NCBI GenBank assembly: GCA_017446265.1
Contig: JAFSRD010000041.1
Span: 112,466-176,465, forward strand
DNA: 64,000 bases
From: Treponema sp.
GTDB taxonomy: Bacteria > Spirochaetota > Spirochaetia > Treponematales > Treponemataceae
Direction: 5' to 3'
Shown: one piece after another, positions 34,287 through 43,734 of the stretch
Layout of the letters: each line of letters starts with the position of its first letter
How positions within the stretch are numbered: the stretch's first letter is position 1
Translations under genes and position numbers: made by a program
The notes under the pieces: model-generated
Database searches by the model: none
Told to the model about the DNA's origin: nothing
Seen by the model: the letters and a program-made list of their open reading frames with translations, nothing else

Positions 34287-35678
34287 TCAATGCATGAAAA
34301 GCGATAAAATAAATATCTCTGTCATGCCTGCAATGCCAAGCACGAGCGTGCCGAGCGTCTGCGTCTTATAGCCGCGCTCAGGCGACATAGCGCCAAAGTT
34401 GGTGACAACCCAAAAGTACGAATCGTTTGCATGCGAAACTGTCATAGCGCCTGCGCCGATTGCCATGCATGCAAGCGCGGCACGCACGGGAGAATCAAGC
34501 CCAAGTACAGGAAGCAATGGCGCAATGATGCCCGCCGATGTAACGAGCGCAACAGTCGAAGAACCTTGCGCTGTTTTCAAAATTGCAGAAAGGATGAACG
34601 GAAAGAAAATACCCATTATCTGAAGCGTTGCCGCGTGTGTTTCAATGTAGCTGACCATATCCGAAGAAGCGATAACTCTGCCGAGAACGCCGCCTGCAGC
34701 TGTAATAAACAGAATGGGTCCTGTCACCTTAAGCGTGTTCTCAACGATATTATAAAACTCGCTTATTTTGCCGGCAAACTGCAACTGTAATACGGCCAAC
34801 ACAGTTCCGACAGCAAGCGCAATAACGGGCGTTCCAAGAAATTTAATAATATTTGCGCCTGTTCCTGTTCCTTTTGCCATAACGATGATTGAAGATGCCG
34901 CCATGAGCAGAATGGGCACAACAATCGGTGCAAGCGCGCTAAAACCATTTGGCAGTTTTTTAAATTCTGCAATAAGCTCTTCATAGGTCTTTGCCACTTT
35001 ACCAGAATCAACTTCATCGTCTGCGCGTACCGTGCCACCGATATATTTTGCAAAAAAGTATCCGGCAACAAGCGGCAAAATTGAGCAGAGCACGCCCATG
35101 CCCATAACAAGCAGCAAATTGTCGCCAATGCCGAGCGTATTTGCGGCCGCAATTGGACCAGGTGTCGGCGGAATAAACACGTGCGAAATATACAAACCTG
35201 CTGAAAGCGCAAATGTCATCGCAACAGAAGAAACGCCTGTTCTGTTTACGAGCGCCTTTCTAATCGGATTCAAAATGACAAATCCCGAATCGCAGAAAAC
35301 GGGAATAGAGACAACCCATCCCATAAGCTCAATCGCTGTCGTAGGATGATTTTTTCCGACAAGACGGATAATCATATCTGCCAGCTTGAGCGCTGCGCCT
35401 GTTTTCTCAAGAATTGTTCCTATGAGCGCACCGAGTATGATGACAATTCCTATGCTTGTAAATGTTCCGGCAAAACCTGCACCGATGACATTTGCCAATC
35501 CCTGCACCGTTCTACCATCTGTCGCTTTTGTATCGACAAGCGGAATGCCTGCGATTAAACCGAGCAGCAAAGAAATGCACATGATTGAAATAAATGGATG
35601 AATCTTGAATTTTGAAATTGCAACGACCATCACGACAATTGCAAGCACAAACACAAGAACAAATGGCAATCCTGTCAT
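34287..35678 (-). CDS. gntP: GntP-family gluconate/organic acid:H+ symporter
   Basis: 463 residues with about 12-14 hydrophobic helices. GntP blocks: GWVVSIPVFCDSGFVILNPI, FIPPTPGPIAAANTLG, and AAGGVLGRVIASSDM. It imports gluconate or a related sugar acid such as glycerate. It stands alone, with AAGGAGG before the ATG, a consensus promoter 140 bp upstream and a hairpin repeat in its leader, which could regulate its mRNA. No gluconate kinase is adjacent, though FGGY kinases are elsewhere in the window. Confidence 0.92.
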   Translation of the reverse strand: MTGLPFVLVFVLAIVVMVVAISKFKIHPFISIMCISLLLGLIAGIPLVDTKATDGRTVQGLANVIGAGFAGTFTSIGIVIILGALIGTILEKTGAALKLADMIIRLVGKNHPTTAIELMGWVVSIPVFCDSGFVILNPIRKALVNRTGVSSVAMTFALSAGLYISHVFIPPTPGPIAAANTLGIGDNLLLVMGMGVLCSILPLVAGYFFAKYIGGTVRADDEVDSGKVAKTYEELIAEFKKLPNGFSALAPIVVPILLMAASSIIVMAKGTGTGANIIKFLGTPVIALAVGTVLAVLQLQFAGKISEFYNIVENTLKVTGPILFITAAGGVLGRVIASSDMVSYIETHAATLQIMGIFFPFILSAILKTAQGSSTVALVTSAGIIAPLLPVLGLDSPVRAALACMAIGAGAMTVSHANDSYFWVVTNFGAMSPERGYKTQTLGTLVLGIAGMTEIFILSLFMH

Positions 35679-35760
35679 AGATGCCTCCTTATAAAACTTT
35701 CGCGTTAGCTATCTGTAAAAGATGACCGATAGGAGCAATACTATTTTATTATTTAAAGAA

Positions 35761-35811
35761 GCCTCAAAAAACTGTACGGGGCGGCAAAGCATCCAGCCAG
35801 TTTTAAAAGGC
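35761..35811. repeat. dispersed hairpin repeat, copy 2 (in the gntP leader)
   Basis: GCCTCAAAAAACTG at 35761-35774 pairs with CAGTTTTAAAAGGC at 35798-35811. Read on the minus strand, the loop has TGGATGCTTTGCCG followed by CCCCGT, nearly the same as copy 1 at 29554-29611. In this copy it lies between promoter and start codon instead of after a gene. Confidence 0.75.
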
Positions 35812-35820
35812 TGCCTTCAT

Positions 35821-35850
35821 ATAATACACTGAATTATTAACAATTGTCAA
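35821..35850 (-). promoter_or_regulatory. promoter of gntP
   Basis: Minus strand: TTGACA at 35850-35845, 18-base spacer, TATTAT at 35826-35821. The transcript leader of about 135 bases contains the hairpin repeat. Confidence 0.75.
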
Positions 35851-35900
35851 GAAAAATAATAATAATTAATAAAAAATATAAAATGCAAAACTCTATGGCG

Positions 35901-37598
35901 TTAAAACAGCCCGACAATTTTTCCGTCATTGCCGACATCTATATTGAGTGCGGCAGGCAATTTTGGCAAGCCAGGCATCACCATGACGTCTCCTGCAAGT
36001 GCTACAACAAATCCTGCACCCGCATACAGTTGTACATCTTTTACTGGAAACACATAGCCAAATGGTGCGCCGCGCAATGAAGCGTTATGGCTGAGTGAGC
36101 TTTGCGTTTTTGCAATGCACACGGGAAACGCGCCGTATCCCGATTCTTCAAACTTCTTGAGTTTTTTGAGCGCACTGGCTTCAAACGCAACGCTTCCCGC
36201 TCGATATATGTCTTTTGCAATTTTTTCGATCTTCTCTTTGAGCGGTAAAGCGTCTTCATAGAGCATGTGAAACTGCGCAGTTGTGCTTTCACAGAGCGCG
36301 TCAACAGCATGCGCGAGTTCCACCGCACCTTTTCCGCCTTTCTCCCACGCTTCGCACACAACTGCGCGCGCGCCACACGACTCGCATAACGAAATGAGCG
36401 TGTCGAGTTCTTCCTGCGTATCGCCTGAAAATTTATTAATTGCTACAAGCGCCGGCACGCCAAATTGTGCAATATTTTCAAGATGTGTTTTCAAGTTTGC
36501 AAAGCCTTCTGCAAGCGCGCGCGCATTTTGCTCAAAAAGGCGCGTCTTCTCTACTCCGCCATGCATTTTGAGGGCGCGCACAGTCGCCACAACTACAATA
36601 GCAGTCGGCGCAAGATTGAACATGCGGCATTTTATGTCCATGAATTTTTCCGCGCCTAAATCTGCGGCAAATCCTGCTTCCGTTACAACATAGTCGCTGA
36701 GCGCAAGAGCTGCAAGCGTTGCGTTTATGGAGTTGCAACCGTGCGCAATATTTGCAAACGGTCCGCCGTGCACAAACACAGGCGTTTTTTCAAGCGTCTG
36801 CACTATGTTGGGACGGAGCGCATCTTTTAAAAGAGCTGCAACAGCTCCCGTGCAATGCAAATCGTCAAAGCGCACAAACTCGCCGCGCATGTTTTGCGCA
36901 ATCACGATGTTTGAAAGCTTCTCTTTCAATTCTGAAATAGTGCGCGACAAGCATACAATCGCCATAATCTCGCTTGCAACTGAAATGCAAAAATGCTCCT
37001 CGCGCACAACGCCGTTTGTTTTTCCGCCAAGACCGACGACAACTGCACGCAGCTCGCGGTCGTTCAAGTCAACACAGCGTTTCCAGGTAATAGTACGCGC
37101 GTCAATGCCAAGCTCATTTCCCTGCTGAATGTGATTGTCGATAAGCGCGGCGATTAAATTGTTCGCAATCGAAACCGCATGAATGTCACCGGTAAAGTGC
37201 AAGTTGATTTCTTCCATAGGCACTATCTGCGCATATCCACCTCCGCACGCCCCGCCTTTTACGCCAAAACATGGACCGAGCGACGGCTCGCGCAGCGCAA
37301 TCACCGCTTTTTTGCCAATTTTGTTGAGCCCGTCGCCAAGCCCTATGGAAACAGTCGATTTGCCTTCACCTGCGGGAGTAGGTGTAATCGCCGTCACTAA
37401 AATAAGCCGCCCGCGTTGCGATTTTTGAGCTGTGTGCGATGCATCAATAGTTTGCAACTCGCGCAATTTTTTCATAGTGAGTTTTGCTTTGTATGTTCCA
37501 TAACATTCAAGCTCGTCTTCTGCAATGGCAATCTTTTTTGCAATTTCAACAATCGGCAGCAACGTATTTTCCTGCACAATCTCAATATCTGAACGCAT
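35901..37598 (-). CDS. fhs: formate--tetrahydrofolate ligase
   Basis: 565 residues from the ATG at 37598, which has GAGGAG 6 bases upstream and overlaps the rsuA end. ATP-grasp-like P-loop TPTPAGEGKSTVSIGLGD, then SLGPCFGVKGGACGGGY and INLHFTGDIHA, all diagnostic. It makes 10-formyl-THF from formate and ATP, feeding purines and, in acetogenic treponemes, the Wood-Ljungdahl route; nothing else in this window supports acetogenesis. It is the third gene after citrate synthase and RsuA. Confidence 0.97.
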   Translation of the reverse strand: MRSDIEIVQENTLLPIVEIAKKIAIAEDELECYGTYKAKLTMKKLRELQTIDASHTAQKSQRGRLILVTAITPTPAGEGKSTVSIGLGDGLNKIGKKAVIALREPSLGPCFGVKGGACGGGYAQIVPMEEINLHFTGDIHAVSIANNLIAALIDNHIQQGNELGIDARTITWKRCVDLNDRELRAVVVGLGGKTNGVVREEHFCISVASEIMAIVCLSRTISELKEKLSNIVIAQNMRGEFVRFDDLHCTGAVAALLKDALRPNIVQTLEKTPVFVHGGPFANIAHGCNSINATLAALALSDYVVTEAGFAADLGAEKFMDIKCRMFNLAPTAIVVVATVRALKMHGGVEKTRLFEQNARALAEGFANLKTHLENIAQFGVPALVAINKFSGDTQEELDTLISLCESCGARAVVCEAWEKGGKGAVELAHAVDALCESTTAQFHMLYEDALPLKEKIEKIAKDIYRAGSVAFEASALKKLKKFEESGYGAFPVCIAKTQSSLSHNASLRGAPFGYVFPVKDVQLYAGAGFVVALAGDVMVMPGLPKLPAALNIDVGNDGKIVGLF

Positions 37599-37612
37599 AA
37601 CCAGCTCCTCTG

Positions 37613-38416
37613 TCACCAACTGCATGCGACATATCTTGCGTATTCAGCAGGCGCTTCAATCTCTTTTACTACAGCTATTTCTTCTTCAGTGAGTTCGCGG
37701 CACTGCCCCAGCGCAAGCGACACATCAAGCAGCAGCCCGCCAATTGCAATCCGCTTGAGATAGATGACTTCATTTCCGAGCGCGGCAAACATCCGCTTTA
37801 CTTGATGAAACTTCCCCTCATAGATTATCAACTCGCATTCATCAGTTTCATCTGTAGTTTTGTCACGCCACATGAGCACGGCGGGCTTGCAGGCGTGCGC
37901 GCGCTCGTTCCTTTCAGGCAAAATGTGGATGCCTCCTGCAAACCGTGTCGCATACGTGAATTGCATTTTCTTGTCAACTTTTTGTGCAAGTTTTACAAAA
38001 TACGTTTTACCAACATGCGTGCGTGGGGATGTCACATAATGCGTGAGCGCGCCATCTGTTGTAAAAATGAGCAAGCCTTCAGTGTCTCTGTCGAGTCTGC
38101 CCACAAGATGCAAGTTGCTTTCAAAAAATGGCGTGCGATATTTTTTGTCAAGCAAGCTGAACACTGTTTCGTGCAAGCCGTCTCTATTCGCACACACGTA
38201 ACCTACGGGCTTGTTCATCATCACATATGCGAACTGCGCAAAAACAAGCTTTTTGCCGTCAACAAAGACAGCGTCTGTATTCAAATCAACTTTAAAAGAT
38301 TCGTCTCTTACAATATTTTCATTTACAACAACTTTGCCCACATGAATGAGCTTTTTCACTTCGCGCCGCGTGCCAAAGCCGTCATGCGCAAGCACTTTGT
38401 CGAGCCGTTCAATCAT
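37613..38416 (-). CDS. pseudouridine synthase, RsuA family
   Basis: 267 residues. N-terminal S4 domain (IERLDKVLAHDGFGTRREVKKLI) and catalytic block LVGRLDRDTEGLLIFTTDG with the active Asp; NKPVGYVC and GKFHQVKRMFAALG are also conserved. RsuA modifies 16S rRNA U516, while relatives RluB/E/F act on 23S rRNA; the target cannot be settled from sequence. Start overlaps the citrate synthase stop (ATGA) and its end overlaps fhs. Confidence 0.92.
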   Translation of the reverse strand: MIERLDKVLAHDGFGTRREVKKLIHVGKVVVNENIVRDESFKVDLNTDAVFVDGKKLVFAQFAYVMMNKPVGYVCANRDGLHETVFSLLDKKYRTPFFESNLHLVGRLDRDTEGLLIFTTDGALTHYVTSPRTHVGKTYFVKLAQKVDKKMQFTYATRFAGGIHILPERNERAHACKPAVLMWRDKTTDETDECELIIYEGKFHQVKRMFAALGNEVIYLKRIAIGGLLLDVSLALGQCRELTEEEIAVVKEIEAPAEYARYVACSW

Positions 38417-39780
38417 GAGCGCCTGCGTTTTTCAATGGGAACATACGAACGTTCTTCGCTCACATTTTTGTACGCAGGGCGATAGATTTTTCCACCTGCA
38501 ACAATTTCTTCAATGCGGTGCGCGCTCCACCCGGCAATGCGCGCAATGGCAAAAAGCGGCGTAAAAAGCTCATACGGAATACCGAGCAGCGCGTAGACAA
38601 AGCCCGAATAAAAATCAACATTCGCACAGATTTGCTTGTCGCTGCCATGCATTTCCATAAGGAGCGGCGGCGCAATTTTTTCTATGAGTTTGTACAAGCG
38701 ATACTCGTCTTCAAAACCTTTTTCTTTTGCAAGCGCAGAAGCTTTTTTCTTGAGCAAAATGCAGCGCGGGTCGCTCACCGTGTAAACAGCGTGCCCCATG
38801 CCGTAAACCAAACCTGTTTTATCAAATGCCTCTTTTTTGGCAATTTTTGTTAAATACGCTTGCAGCTGTTTTTCGCTCGTCCAGTCTTTTACATGCGCTT
38901 TGATGTCATCCATCATCTCCACAACGCGAATATTCGCACCACCGTGCCGCCTGCCTTTTAGCGAGCCGATTGCAGCTGCAATGGCAGAATACGTGTCTGT
39001 GTCTGCCGATGAAACAACATGCACGGTCAAGCTTGAATTGTTGCCGCCGCCATGCTCTGCGTGAAGAATCAGCACCAAGTCGAGCGTTTCCGCTTCAAGG
39101 CGCGTATAAGTTTTATCGGGACGAATAAGGCGCAGAAAATTTTCAGCAGTTGAGAGCGTTGGAAGCGGATTGTGAATGTACATGCTCTTGCTGTCGTAAA
39201 AGCGGCGCTTTGCCTGATACGCATAAGCGGCGAGCGTTGAAAAGCGCGCAATAAGTTCAATGCATTGGCGCAACACGTTTGCCACATCTCTAGTTTCAGG
39301 GTCAGAATCGTATGAGTAGCTTGCCAATACGCCGCGCGCCATTTTGTTCATAATATCGCTTGAAGGCGCTTTCATAATCATGTCTTCAGTAAAATTTGGC
39401 GGCAATGTGCGGTGCACCCCTAAAAACTGCTTGAACTCGTCGAATTGCTTTTGCGTAGGAAGCTCGCCAAACAGCAGCAAGTATGCACATTGCTCGTAGC
39501 CAAAATGCTTTGTGTGCTCGGCATCTTTTATCAATGATTCAACATCGTAGCCGCGATAAATGAGCCTGCCGGGAATAGGTACTTTTTTGCCATCAACAAT
39601 GTCATAGCCTACAACATCACCTATTCGCGTAAGACCGACAAGCACACCTGTGCCATTTGCATGACGCAATCCGCGCTTTACATCGTATTTTTCGTATAAA
39701 TTGGGATTTATGGGGTCATTGCGTTCTGCAAGCACTGACAGCCTTTTGAGAAAAACGCTTTCTATCGATTTTTTTCGCAT
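38413..39780 (-). CDS. gltA: citrate synthase
   Basis: 455 residues. Catalytic blocks HAEHGGGNNSS (His), YGMGHAVYTVSDPR (His) and ANVDFYSGFVYALLGIP (Asp) match citrate synthase. The RLIYRGYDVESL and HGGANIRVVEM blocks are present. Condenses oxaloacetate and acetyl-CoA; no other TCA gene lies here, so it may serve glutamate synthesis. It could also be a 2-methylcitrate-type enzyme, but the sequence fits the long citrate synthase form. First gene of a three-gene operon. Confidence 0.93.
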   Translation of the reverse strand: MRKKSIESVFLKRLSVLAERNDPINPNLYEKYDVKRGLRHANGTGVLVGLTRIGDVVGYDIVDGKKVPIPGRLIYRGYDVESLIKDAEHTKHFGYEQCAYLLLFGELPTQKQFDEFKQFLGVHRTLPPNFTEDMIMKAPSSDIMNKMARGVLASYSYDSDPETRDVANVLRQCIELIARFSTLAAYAYQAKRRFYDSKSMYIHNPLPTLSTAENFLRLIRPDKTYTRLEAETLDLVLILHAEHGGGNNSSLTVHVVSSADTDTYSAIAAAIGSLKGRRHGGANIRVVEMMDDIKAHVKDWTSEKQLQAYLTKIAKKEAFDKTGLVYGMGHAVYTVSDPRCILLKKKASALAKEKGFEDEYRLYKLIEKIAPPLLMEMHGSDKQICANVDFYSGFVYALLGIPYELFTPLFAIARIAGWSAHRIEEIVAGGKIYRPAYKNVSEERSYVPIEKRRRS

Positions 39781-39803
39781 CGCCCTATTTCCCCGCCTGC
39801 TAC

Positions 39804-39809
39804 ATTATA
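39804..39809 (-). promoter_or_regulatory. -10 element upstream of citrate synthase
   Basis: TATAAT on the minus strand, 23 bases before the ATG at 39780; the -35 (TTCCTT at 17 bases) is poor. GGGGAAATAGGG supplies ribosome binding. Confidence 0.5.
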
Positions 39810-39827
39810 GTTTCAAAAAATATATGA

Positions 39828-39925
39828 AGGAAGCACTGATTAACTCAACTGCGAGCTAACCAGCGTATTCTCTACCGACTGCAAGTCCTAAAAGCAAGTT
39901 TTTAAAGATGCCCATAAGTATACAA
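39828..39925. repeat. possible diverged hairpin-repeat relative
   Basis: This stretch of the 223-bp gap ends with AGTTTTTAAAGATGCCC, close to AGTTTTTAGAGATGCCC at the end of hairpin copy 1. The rest (starting GGAAGCACTGATTAAC) does not match and no strong stem is seen. No gene is visible. Confidence 0.35.
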
Positions 39926-40004
39926 CATCGTCACGAGTATTGCAAGGTACTGGAAATACACGGCATGCAACAATACATGCAGAACAACGCTGAATGCAGA
40001 CGCA

Positions 40005-40331
40005 CTATTCGCGCATTTTATATGAATGCAACACGAACACGCCATCTTTAAGCGACTTTACTGAAAGCGCGGCTTTTTTTCTGCGGATAATCGTTCCGCT
40101 GCATTCAAGCACATATCCTTGAAGTGCGGAAAGTTCTTCAAGCGACAAGCCTATTTCCGATGCATCAAGCGTATACTGCTTGCCATCATTTGTGACAAGC
40201 CCTGCAAAAACATCTATCGGTGCGCTTCCAAAAAGCGCAATTCGCCCAACAACAGTTTTGTCTTTTTTGCCGGAAGCGAAAAAAGGGATGGCGCACAAAA
40301 AAACTACAAGCAAAATAAAAAATTTTTTCAT
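40005..40331 (-). CDS. small exported protein of unknown function
   Basis: 108 residues. Signal peptide MKKFFILLVVFLCAIPFFAS, then a compact beta-rich domain (VVGRIALFGSAPIDVFAGLVTNDGKQY in pieces; EELSALQGYVLECSG), with an OB-like pattern. The ATG lies 3 bp after the stop of the metalloprotease lipoprotein, with GAGG upstream, so the two are co-transcribed. No family recognised. Confidence 0.72.
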   Translation of the reverse strand: MKKFFILLVVFLCAIPFFASGKKDKTVVGRIALFGSAPIDVFAGLVTNDGKQYTLDASEIGLSLEELSALQGYVLECSGTIIRRKKAALSVKSLKDGVFVLHSYKMRE

Positions 40332-40334
40332 GCA

Positions 40335-42098
40335 TTAATCCTCATACACAAGCACAATTTCTTGGTTCGCTGCCCCCGCACTTATATCGAGCGTAATTTG
40401 CCCGCTTCCGTCTGTTGTACCTAAATAGTAAAATAAAAATCCGTACGGACGCAGGGGTCTGCCAGTCAAACGCGCATTTGGTCTAAAGATAAGGGGACCT
40501 GTGAAAGTACCCGAACCTGTCACGTTATTATAAAAAAGCTCATCATCTATTTTACCACTGCCTGTGCCGTTTTTCCATGCATATGAATCGCTACATAAAT
40601 CGAGTGGCATTAGCGGGTATGTATACGAAAATGGCGATTCACTCCATGCAACATTTTTCTTCAATCCGCTGCTTGCAGCTCCAACGAGCACATCATCAGC
40701 AAATTCACGCAACAGTTGCGCCATAGCAAGTTGTTTGCCGCCTGCTGTTGTGGAATGGCCGCATGATTTTATCGCTTCAATAATTGCTGCTTCATCTGCA
40801 TATGCGTTTGTAGACATTTCCTTTATCAAATCAATGCCGCCATATGTGCGGGCAAGATATGCACCGAACGTGTAAAGTGTTGCGTATGCGATAACTGCCG
40901 AACTGGAATCTTCCGTATTATATTCTATTCCAGAAAGCCAGTAATATTGATTAAAGTTTTGCAAGCGTCCCTGCAACCCATTCGGTGTGCCAGGATTTAT
41001 TTCTTCTTTTAGCGCGTCTTCACACAAAAGCGAAAGCATTTCATTAAACCAAGTAGCTGTGGCTATTCCGCCTGATTTTTTTGAACTGAACGTTTTTTGA
41101 TTTAAATGAATCATATGCTGAAACTCGTGCACAAGTGTTGAATAACATTCTTTTGGATTTATCTTAACGGCATAGGCATCTACATAAAAATATTTTCCTT
41201 TGTTTGAGTATGTTTCTTCTTTGCCGTTATATTTATCAAACGCATAATAGTCTTTGCCAGAAAAATAGCCCTGCACGCCATTTGCTTTTTGTTCATCTGT
41301 AGTTGCGCTTGCATCTGGCGCTATATCATAAAGAACGATATTCACTTTCGTGCCAGTGTCAGAATAGTCTGTCATAGGCTTAAAGTCGTCAATAGTTTGA
41401 GCGTCAAACGGAATAAGCTTGTCGCTCTCGTTTCCAAAAACTTCGCGCACAAGCTCGTATGTTTCGTCAAATGTTTTCCCAACTTCTTCGCATCGTGCCT
41501 CAGTAACAACATCTTTATAGTCATCTACAAGCCATACATAGCATTTTGTGCTGCCGCTGCCGTATTTTAATGTTGCGCGCTTTTTTTCATAGCTTATCGA
41601 GCCTGTCGTTATGTCAATTTTTGTGTCTATATAAATGTCTTTTGTAGTTGTATCAACGACAGGCGTTATTGGCGTAACCGCGAAAACAGGGTTTTCTATT
41701 GCAGGCATCGCAAATCGCGCACCTTTTTTGTTTGCAGCTAAAAACTCTTGAATGCCGTCTTTTGGCCTAAAGTGCGTGTTTTGTGGCAGCGTAACTTTTG
41801 GCATGTCTACGTTTGCGCTTCTATGCGTTGGAGGTGCGTTAAAGCCACTTACACCAGTTGCATAAGCAACATATCGTATATTTTTAAGCGGCGTAAGCGT
41901 AGGATTTAAAAGCACTGCGTATGCTTTTTTGCCTTGTACAGGTTTAACAGCATATGACTGCCTTTTTGCTTCTACTATTTGTTCTTCTTCGTTATTTCTA
42001 TTGCCAAAATCAAATGCACATCCTGCAAAGAAAAATGCACATGCAAGCAGCACAGATGCAAACATGTGGCGATGTTGCATTTTTTGAAACACGTACAT
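40335..42098 (-). CDS. lipoprotein with M30 (hyicolysin)-like zinc metalloprotease domain
   Basis: 587 residues from the ATG at 42098, which follows AAGGAGG; the longer frame lacks a ribosome site. Lipobox FFAGC near residue 27. The catalytic motif LVHEFQHMIHLNQ (HExxH) sits near residue 330, followed by WFNEMLSLLCEDAL, where the Glu is a probable third ligand, as in M30 peptidases. The C-terminal 120 residues form a beta domain (FLFYYLGTTDGSG). A surface or periplasmic protease is likely; a role in host-protein breakdown is inference. Confidence 0.82.
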   Translation of the reverse strand: MYVFQKMQHRHMFASVLLACAFFFAGCAFDFGNRNNEEEQIVEAKRQSYAVKPVQGKKAYAVLLNPTLTPLKNIRYVAYATGVSGFNAPPTHRSANVDMPKVTLPQNTHFRPKDGIQEFLAANKKGARFAMPAIENPVFAVTPITPVVDTTTKDIYIDTKIDITTGSISYEKKRATLKYGSGSTKCYVWLVDDYKDVVTEARCEEVGKTFDETYELVREVFGNESDKLIPFDAQTIDDFKPMTDYSDTGTKVNIVLYDIAPDASATTDEQKANGVQGYFSGKDYYAFDKYNGKEETYSNKGKYFYVDAYAVKINPKECYSTLVHEFQHMIHLNQKTFSSKKSGGIATATWFNEMLSLLCEDALKEEINPGTPNGLQGRLQNFNQYYWLSGIEYNTEDSSSAVIAYATLYTFGAYLARTYGGIDLIKEMSTNAYADEAAIIEAIKSCGHSTTAGGKQLAMAQLLREFADDVLVGAASSGLKKNVAWSESPFSYTYPLMPLDLCSDSYAWKNGTGSGKIDDELFYNNVTGSGTFTGPLIFRPNARLTGRPLRPYGFLFYYLGTTDGSGQITLDISAGAANQEIVLVYED

Positions 42099-42139
42099 AA
42101 ACAACCTCCTTGTCACACGATATATGGACTATTATAAAT

Positions 42140-42168
42140 AATATACATCAAACAACTACGTAATGCAA
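42140..42168 (-). promoter_or_regulatory. promoter of the metalloprotease lipoprotein operon
   Basis: Minus strand: TTGCAT at 42168-42163, 17-base spacer, TATATT at 42145-42140. Overlapping AT-rich alternatives (TATAAT nearby) exist. Confidence 0.55.
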
Positions 42169-42222
42169 CTGTGCGCCAATCGTCACACTCCGCCCCGTTT
42201 GCGATGCAGCTGCCCGCTGTCA

Positions 42223-42251
42223 TTGCTCAAACTGCGCAAAATCGCTACAAT
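42223..42251 (+). promoter_or_regulatory. promoter for a predicted leaderless asnS mRNA
   Basis: TTGCTC at 42223-42228, 17-base spacer ending CGC, TACAAT at 42246-42251, then exactly 6 bases to the ATG at 42258. Confidence 0.65.
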
Positions 42252-42257
42252 CACACC

Positions 42258-43709
42258 ATGATACCGATTCTCATTAAAGATATGCTCACGTCAAAGCCAG
42301 ACGGCAGGAGCGTGATTGTATGTGGCTGGGTGCGTACTATGCGCGACTCAAAAAACCTTGTGTTCATCCATGTAAATGACGGCAGCTGCTTTGCATCTAT
42401 TCAACTCACGTTTGACCGCGCCTCGCCTGCAAAGACAGCAGACATTTCACAAATAGAAAGCAATCTGAAAAAAATAAACACCGGTGCGTCAGTGCGCGCG
42501 TGCGGAACGCTCGTGCAATCTCCTGCTTCAGGCCAAGCGGTGGAAGTGATTCTTGAAAAGCTTGAAATTCTTGGCGAGTGCCCTGCAGAATCGTATCCGC
42601 TGCAAAAAAACAAAATGTCTATGGAATATCTTCGGGACAATGCGCATTTGCGCGCGAGGACGAACACGTTTGGAGCCGTATTCAGAATGCGCAACCAAAT
42701 GGCGTTCGCCGTGCACTCGTTTTTTCAAGAGCGCGGCTTTCAGTACATTCACGCGCCAATCATCACATGCAGCGATGCTGAAGGCGCAGGAGAGATGTTC
42801 CAAGTAACATCGCTGTCGCTTGAAAAAATTGCAGCACTTGGCGTAAAAGCGGGAAACAAAGGAAAGCAGGCAGAAACAGCGGCAGAACTTATCGACTACA
42901 GTAAAGATTTTTTTGGAAAAAAAGCAAGCCTTACGGTGAGCGGTCAGCTTGAAGCAGAAACGCTTGCGACTGCGTTGAGCCGCGTGTACACGTTCGGTCC
43001 CACATTCCGCGCAGAAAATTCAAACACGCCGCGCCACTTGTCTGAGTTCTGGATGATTGAGCCGGAAATGGCGTTCTACGATTTGAACGACGACATGGAC
43101 ACTGCCGAAGATTTTATCAAATATCTTGTAAACTGGGCGCTCACAAAATGCCGCGAAGATTTAGAATTTTTTGACAAACGCATTCAAAACGGATTAATTG
43201 ACATGCTCACACATGTTGCAGAAACGCCATTTAAGCGCATCTCATATACAGACGCAATCGACGAACTGGCAAAATATGCAGACAAATTTGCATACAAGCC
43301 GTACTGGGGTTGCGATTTGCAAACGGAGCATGAGAGATGCCTTACTGAAGAAATTTTTAAAAGTCCCGTCATGGTGTACAACTATCCAAAAGACATTAAA
43401 GCGTTTTACATGAAGCAGAACGATGATGGAAAAACAGTTAGAGCGGTAGATGTGCTTGTGCCAGGAATTGGCGAAATTATTGGCGGAAGCGAGCGCGAGG
43501 AAAACTACGACAAGCTGCTTGCAGCATGTAGCGCGCGCAACATGGATATGACAAATTACGAGTGGTATCTTGACTTGCGTAGATTTGGCACCGTGCCGCA
43601 TTCAGGATTCGGACTTGGCTTTGAACGACTTTTGCGCTACGTAACGGGCATGGCAAACTTGCGCGATGTCATTCCGTATCCGCGCGCACCCAAGCTGGCA
43701 GATTTCTAG
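42258..43709 (+). CDS. asnS: asparaginyl-tRNA synthetase
   Basis: 483 residues from the ATG at 42258; the upstream frame extension lies within the promoter. OB-fold anticodon domain (VIVCGWVRTMRDSKNLVFI), class II motif 2 FRAENSNTPRHLSEFWMIEPE and motif 3 GFGLGFERLLRYV. The HLSEFWMIEPEMAF version is AsnRS rather than AspRS. Charges tRNA-Asn. The core promoter leaves no leader, so initiation may be leaderless. Confidence 0.97.
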   Translation: MIPILIKDMLTSKPDGRSVIVCGWVRTMRDSKNLVFIHVNDGSCFASIQLTFDRASPAKTADISQIESNLKKINTGASVRACGTLVQSPASGQAVEVILEKLEILGECPAESYPLQKNKMSMEYLRDNAHLRARTNTFGAVFRMRNQMAFAVHSFFQERGFQYIHAPIITCSDAEGAGEMFQVTSLSLEKIAALGVKAGNKGKQAETAAELIDYSKDFFGKKASLTVSGQLEAETLATALSRVYTFGPTFRAENSNTPRHLSEFWMIEPEMAFYDLNDDMDTAEDFIKYLVNWALTKCREDLEFFDKRIQNGLIDMLTHVAETPFKRISYTDAIDELAKYADKFAYKPYWGCDLQTEHERCLTEEIFKSPVMVYNYPKDIKAFYMKQNDDGKTVRAVDVLVPGIGEIIGGSEREENYDKLLAACSARNMDMTNYEWYLDLRRFGTVPHSGFGLGFERLLRYVTGMANLRDVIPYPRAPKLADF

Positions 43710-43724
43710 AACATGTGGTATACT
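43696..43724 (+). promoter_or_regulatory. possible promoter of the PilZ gene
   Basis: TGGCAG at 43696-43701, 17-base spacer, TATACT at 43719-43724; 10 bases to the ATG at 43735. It overlaps the asnS 3' end. Confidence 0.5.
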
Positions 43725-43734
43725 TACAGATAAC

